Positions 52,710 to 56,653 of a stretch of 56,653 bases of DNA are shown piece by piece. Origin of the DNA: Acidobacteriota bacterium (GTDB lineage: Bacteria > Acidobacteriota > Terriglobia > UBA7540). The stretch is from positions 1 through 56,653 of the forward strand of contig JAKAWG010000026.1 in the NCBI GenBank assembly GCA_021817045.1, given 5' to 3'. The translations under genes and the position numbers were made by a program. Each line of letters starts with the position of its first letter. Position 1 is the first letter of the stretch. The notes under the pieces were generated by a model. That model was not told the DNA's origin and did no database searches. It saw nothing but the letters and a program-made list of their open reading frames with translations.

Positions 52710-54257
52710 ATGCAGGCAGCAACTACCACCCAATCCGCTCCTATCGAAACCATCCTTCGCGGTTCGATCAAGCAGGTACGATCGGCTACTGCGGGGGCCG
52801 CCGAATGCATCCTTAGCCATGGAGCGTCCATCATCGTCCCGACATTCCTGGGGGCGTGTTTGGGCCCCGATGACGAAATCGAAGTGCCCATTGGCCCGAG
52901 CCAAACCGACGTCGAAATCCACGTGCGCAAGAATCCCGCATCCTGCCGGCTGCGCGAACTCTACCAATCTCGGATCGCCTATGTGACTCAACCCAAGATC
53001 GACAAGCGCGGGGATTTATTCGTCGCGGCTGAAGTAACCGGGAGCGAGTTGGGAATCCGGTCGGTGTACCTTCCGTGTGCTGTCCTGCGCGATTATTTCT
53101 ATGTTGCAGACCGGCAACGCGAATGGGCGAAGCAGTCGACGCTTTACGAAGTCGTGAGAATTCCTCAACAGGCAGCGCCGGCGGAACTCCGGCTTTCGTT
53201 CAAGATCTGCCAGCGTGAGCTTCAAAGGGACGGTGCGCCGAAGAACGCCTACAGGGTGTTGGAGCGCGCCTATAACATTCTCGCGCAACCCGAATTGAGG
53301 GCTTGCTATGACGCCTTGCTCAAAGACCCTGAGTTACCGGTGTTGTTCCCTTACGGTGGCTTTGGGTCGCTTCTTGTGAGCGGAGAACGCTCGCAGGATA
53401 GACAAACGTTCTTCGCGACCCGGATCCTGGCGTTCCGGCCTGAGCTGCATGAGCGACGCTTTCGTGCCCCGCTGCGGAGATTTGAGTTCTACCCTGCTAC
53501 CGCAATCTACCGCGACGTGCGACGGAAACTCCAGTTGATGGTTGATCAGGCCGCGATGCCGGTCGTCTGGGACCACACCTGGAACCAGTGGAAACATCTG
53601 CTGGCGGCGAAAGTACAGATTGACGCCACGTTCGTCCGGGCTGGCAAATGCCGGATGAAATCGGGAGAATGGCGGCTCATCGAGTGGGAAAGTGCGTTGC
53701 CGAGCCGCCTGAATGTGAAGCTCCCTGCCAGCCTCCCCGAACAATTGGACACCGCCCGGAAGGCCTATCACCGTTTCGGCCGATATTCTCGAGTGTTCGA
53801 TCTGGTGCGGGCGCGGATTGAGCGTGAGCCGGTCGAAAAGCGCGAACTGGAGCGTTTGCTGGGACAATACGGGGTTCCGGGTGACTTCGACGCGGCTGGG
53901 CTTAACTGGCAACCTGACTACGATCCGTTCTTTTACAAACAACTGGCGAAACGGGCGCGGCGGCTCTATCTTTTCCGCAAGGAATACATCCTGGACCTCG
54001 TCACCGGCGTGGCCGTCGAGACTCCGCAATTGGGCCACGCCACGTATTTGTTTGCCCAGCCGGCTAACATAGAGACTTTCCTGGCTCTGTATACGCGAGT
54101 GACCAAAGATGCCATTCGCGCGAATCGGGACAATCTTGCCGAGCGGCTGGGCTTTCTTGGACGAATTGTACACGGCGCCCATCCACGCGCGTGGAGCCAC
54201 CAGCTACGTTCCAAACTCGGAGAGCCCGTTGACTACGCTACGGCCGCCGAGGTTTAG
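52710..54257 (+). CDS. Large protein with a degenerate J-like domain
   Basis: 515 residues. Residues 144-210 resemble a DnaJ J-domain: STLYEVVRIPQQAAPAEL, FKICQRELQRDG, AYRVLERAYNILAQPELRACYDALL. The HPD tripeptide required for Hsp70 stimulation is absent, so it is a J-like protein. The N-terminal 140 residues look beta-rich, and the C-terminal 300 residues are unassigned with many aromatic and basic residues. No signal peptide. It precedes the ACT-domain gene by 38 nt. The role is unknown; protein-protein docking through the J-like fold is the best guess. Confidence 0.6.
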   Translation: MQAATTTQSAPIETILRGSIKQVRSATAGAAECILSHGASIIVPTFLGACLGPDDEIEVPIGPSQTDVEIHVRKNPASCRLRELYQSRIAYVTQPKIDKRGDLFVAAEVTGSELGIRSVYLPCAVLRDYFYVADRQREWAKQSTLYEVVRIPQQAAPAELRLSFKICQRELQRDGAPKNAYRVLERAYNILAQPELRACYDALLKDPELPVLFPYGGFGSLLVSGERSQDRQTFFATRILAFRPELHERRFRAPLRRFEFYPATAIYRDVRRKLQLMVDQAAMPVVWDHTWNQWKHLLAAKVQIDATFVRAGKCRMKSGEWRLIEWESALPSRLNVKLPASLPEQLDTARKAYHRFGRYSRVFDLVRARIEREPVEKRELERLLGQYGVPGDFDAAGLNWQPDYDPFFYKQLAKRARRLYLFRKEYILDLVTGVAVETPQLGHATYLFAQPANIETFLALYTRVTKDAIRANRDNLAERLGFLGRIVHGAHPRAWSHQLRSKLGEPVDYATAAEV

Positions 54258-54295
54258 CGGGCCATGATCGAAAAAAGCGTTTTCGGAGGAACATC

Positions 54296-54733
54296 ATGCC
54301 GGTAACAGTGAAGAGCATTGTCATTTGGAGAAAAGAGATTGATAACCAGGTGGGTGTGCTGGCCCGCACGCTCGAACCCTTGCAAAAGGCGGGAGCCGAC
54401 CTGCAGATCATGATGGCCTATCGGTATTCTGGGAATGAAGCGAAAGCGGTGGTAGAGGTCTACCCCGTCAGCGGCAAGAAGCTGACTACCGCTGCAACTG
54501 AGTCGGGCCTTACAGCTTCTTCGATTTCCGCCCTGCTGGTTGAAGGCGATAACAAGCCAGGCTTGGCCCATTCCATTGCGCAGGCAGTTGCAGAGGCGGG
54601 AGTGAACTTGAGCTTTCTCGTTGCCCACGTGGTAGGTCGGCGGTATGCGGCCACGATCGGCTTTGAGAACGAGGCCGACGCCAAGAAAGCGGCAGCATTA
54701 ATTAAGAAGGCGACAGCGGCACGGAAGAAGTGA
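54296..54733 (+). CDS. ACT-domain protein
   Basis: 145 residues. Two ACT-like units are visible: residues 1-65 (IVIWRKEIDNQVGVLARTLEPLQKAGADLQIMMAY) and 75-140 (ALLVEGDNKPGLAHSIAQAVAEAGVNLSFLV). Both have the GVLA/PGLA ligand-loop pattern of amino-acid-binding regulatory domains. The tail is Lys-rich. A GGAGG lies upstream of the ATG. Stand-alone ACT proteins usually sense small molecules and regulate partners; the permease nearby would fit amino-acid sensing, but this is speculative. Confidence 0.8.
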   Translation: MPVTVKSIVIWRKEIDNQVGVLARTLEPLQKAGADLQIMMAYRYSGNEAKAVVEVYPVSGKKLTTAATESGLTASSISALLVEGDNKPGLAHSIAQAVAEAGVNLSFLVAHVVGRRYAATIGFENEADAKKAAALIKKATAARKK

Positions 54734-54780
54734 GAGACGGCCATCGAAGGCGAATTGAGCCCATCACCCGCACGTGAAGT

Positions 54781-56499
54781 TCAGGCTTGGCTTGTCTGTC
54801 CGGAGGGTTCGGCGGCGGCCGCGACTGGCGAGGCGCTTGCTGCTCCAGCGGCGGCTTTCTGCGCGGCGTCGACTTTCGCGCGTTCCTTCGCCAGTCGAGC
54901 ATCGCGCTTGCCGTAGGAGATCTGCTTCTTCTCCTCCCAGGCCTGGATCACCGGCTTCGTTACTGCGTCGGTGTCGACGCCATAAGCCTTGGCGACTAGC
55001 ATGATTTCTCGCCCGTCACTGAACTTGCCAGCCACATCGTCGGCCAGGGGCAGGTCAATCAGCAGTCGAAGCAACGTATCCTGATCGGTCTGCTCGACAA
55101 AGCTGTCCAGCGCGCCGCGATAACTCCCGGTGTACGGGCTGACCGTAGCCTCTTCCGGCTTCGCCACACGCCAGACTTGCTCAAGATACTTGGCGCCGTC
55201 CTGTTGCAGGCGCATTGCACGGTAGGCTTGGCTGACCGCAAAGCGGAGAGCTTCAAGCGGTACCGTCGTATTTCCACTCGACTCGTCTCTCCGAGCTTGC
55301 TCGACCAATGCCTCCTGCTTCTGCCTGATGGCTTCGTGCAAGGCGACCCGGCAGGCATGGCGCGTCCGTCGCTGCCAGAGGTCTTCGATCTGGCGAGCGC
55401 GCTCTTCGTTGAGAACGCCGGGCTGCTTCCCGGCTCGGCGATCCCCTCGTGTTGAACCATGCACGGGACACTTCGGCTCGGTGCATACGAGTTTATGCTC
55501 GCCTAAGTGCGTTGTTTCGCCCGCCACAACGATGGCGTCCTGGGTGAACTCGCAAGCCCCGGAACTCGATTGCCTCCAGCGCGGGTCCTTCTCCCAATAA
55601 TCGCTATATCCCCGATCCTCCAAGATGATGCCCTCGTTGCGCAGGGGTTCCCGCTTTCGCCACTCCACCTCACCCAATGCGATCTTGATTGCCTGGGGAT
55701 ATTTCTCGTGCTGACGTGAGACGAGCGCCTGGCACTTGCCCTCAAAGCAGGCCGGATCGGTACATGTCTCACCACGACGCTTTAGCTCCGGAAAGAGTAA
55801 CGGGCTCGCGCCGCTGCGCTTCAAACAGGCGGCACAACTGCCGGCGGCAGGGATCAGCGTCGCGTCGTTCTGGTCAAACGGCGCTTGCGCTAGATCCAGG
55901 TACACATACCGGTCGATATAATCTTTCACCTCACTTGCGGTGAGCCTGTTGTATTTCCCGAGTTCCTCGACGATGGCCGCTTGCACCTTCGGTGTCAGCC
56001 GGCCCAGAAGCAAACCCACCACTACCGTGAGCTTGTCTTCGTAGGCCAGCTTCTGCAGCTTCGGGATGAGCTGGTTCAGAGCCAATCGCTGGTAAATGTA
56101 CACGCGAGGTTTCGCGACGCGCTCCGCCAGTAGGTCGGCAGTCATTCCGGACTGCAAAAGTTCGTGGAACGCCTTGGCTTCATCCAACCAATGCACTTGG
56201 GCGCGCTGGAGGTTTTCAATGATCGCAAGCTCTCGAGCCTCTTGGTCCGTCAGTTCTCGAACGACGGCTGGAATCTCGGCTTGCTTTGCGATTTCGCTGG
56301 CCCTGAAACGCCGGGAGCCGGCTACGACCTGATACTTTCCGCCTTTCGGACGGACGATGATAGGCTCCAGCACACCCTTTTCGGCAATGCTTGCAGCCAG
56401 GTCTTTTAGCTCGCGCGCATTCTCGTGCTGGCGAGGATTAAAGTCCGGCAGCTCGATATCCGTGAGCGCCAAACGTTTCAGCGTGGTTGTCTCGTTCAT
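54781..56499 (-). CDS. ParB/RepB/Spo0J-like protein of a mobile element
   Basis: 572 residues. An N-terminal ParB nuclease-like (CTP-binding) domain spans about 10-100: NPRQHENARELKDLAASI, GVLEPIIVRP, VVAGSRRFRAS (GxRRxxA motif), IENLQRAQVHWLDEA. A KorB/HTH-type DNA-binding domain follows (about 115-180). A Cys-rich middle, CAACLKRSG ... CTDPACFEGKC, likely binds zinc, and the C-terminus is Ala-rich. GGAGG lies 8 nt before the ATG at 56499. Proteins of this length and layout occur with DUF6094 methylases on integrative elements and serve partition or transcription control. Start of a further minus-strand unit; the neighbours lie beyond the window. Confidence 0.82.
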   Translation of the reverse strand: MNETTTLKRLALTDIELPDFNPRQHENARELKDLAASIAEKGVLEPIIVRPKGGKYQVVAGSRRFRASEIAKQAEIPAVVRELTDQEARELAIIENLQRAQVHWLDEAKAFHELLQSGMTADLLAERVAKPRVYIYQRLALNQLIPKLQKLAYEDKLTVVVGLLLGRLTPKVQAAIVEELGKYNRLTASEVKDYIDRYVYLDLAQAPFDQNDATLIPAAGSCAACLKRSGASPLLFPELKRRGETCTDPACFEGKCQALVSRQHEKYPQAIKIALGEVEWRKREPLRNEGIILEDRGYSDYWEKDPRWRQSSSGACEFTQDAIVVAGETTHLGEHKLVCTEPKCPVHGSTRGDRRAGKQPGVLNEERARQIEDLWQRRTRHACRVALHEAIRQKQEALVEQARRDESSGNTTVPLEALRFAVSQAYRAMRLQQDGAKYLEQVWRVAKPEEATVSPYTGSYRGALDSFVEQTDQDTLLRLLIDLPLADDVAGKFSDGREIMLVAKAYGVDTDAVTKPVIQAWEEKKQISYGKRDARLAKERAKVDAAQKAAAGAASASPVAAAAEPSGQTSQA

Positions 56500-56653
56500 G
56501 GGTTTTGCCTCCGTGGGAAATAAGTGATGTGTATGCGGCGACTGCTGGCAAGAAACTGCATGGAGATAGTTCGAGCGTGATGCCGCCGGGTCCAAGGAGA
56601 GGGAGTTAACAACTAAAGAGTGCGACGAAAAGCGGCGATAGCCGTTTCCCCGA

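Noticed and set aside
53334..54200. Minus-strand frame of 288 codons
   Set aside because: Antisense to the J-like-domain gene, with no start signals; the plus-strand protein has domain-like structure.
56629..56647. CGGC-GATA-GCCG hairpin at the right edge as a parS-like or origin site
   Set aside because: A 4-bp stem is too short and the context is cut off by the window end.
1..56653. CRISPR array or cas genes
   Set aside because: No regularly spaced repeats of 25-40 nt and no cas-like protein were seen.

Overview
The window is bacterial, GC-rich and densely coded. A degraded TonB-dependent receptor C-terminus of the type abundant in Acidobacteriota, a soil-type gene mix and frequent GTG/TTG starts suggest an Acidobacteriota-like organism. 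This is an inference; there is no rRNA or other marker gene in the window.

Left part (1-17.4 kb) looks chromosomal and centres on anaerobic nitrate respiration and nitrosative stress. Going leftwards on the minus strand there is a c-type cytochrome, narG, narH, narJ, narI, a Rieske protein and a cytochrome b with a C-terminal haem-c domain, then a seven-iron-type ferredoxin. This couples a nitrate reductase to a bc-type quinol-oxidising module in one transcript. Around it lie two hemerythrin-like proteins, a DUF2249 protein, a receiver-only response regulator, an NnrS-like membrane protein fused to a ScdA-type N-terminal domain, and a mobA/FmdE-like pair for molybdenum cofactor supply. Short TGAC-N4-GTCA palindromes, two exact and two one-mismatch, lie upstream of four of these genes and may define a small CRP/FNR-type regulon.

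At 17.4-18.2 kb the 3' 45 nt of a tRNA-Arg-like gene (anticodon loop to CCA) stands alone, followed by two diverged copies of a direct repeat. This is the signature of the left end of an integrated element.

The middle part (18.2-43.3 kb) is a defence island. It holds a PIN toxin with an HTH partner, a small divergent gene, and a ten-gene plus-strand array: divergent brxA-like, brxB, brxC, pglX, a PHP-domain/SMC-like ATPase (TrlF type), an AlbA/Schlafen-type ATP-binding protein, pglZ, brxL, a DUF2130 gene remnant, a 1,670-residue STAND-type NTPase with an N-terminal Cap4-like nuclease domain, and a partner protein with a PD-(D/E)xK domain and a Cys/His-rich tail. Nearly all junctions overlap by 1-14 nt or are almost abutting. 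The island is a type-1-like BREX system with two unusual built-in genes and an Avs-like STAND/nuclease pair added downstream.

The right part (43.3-56.6 kb) contains minus-strand genes typical of mobile-element backbones (SNF2-like helicase, DUF6094-type DNA methylase, zinc-ribbon protein, receiver-like protein, ParB-like protein). Between them is a plus-strand block: O-methyltransferase, amino-acid permease with a broken N-terminus, IS630-like remnant, J-like-domain protein and ACT-domain protein. If the left att reading is right, the intact tRNA-Arg and the integrase should lie beyond the right edge.
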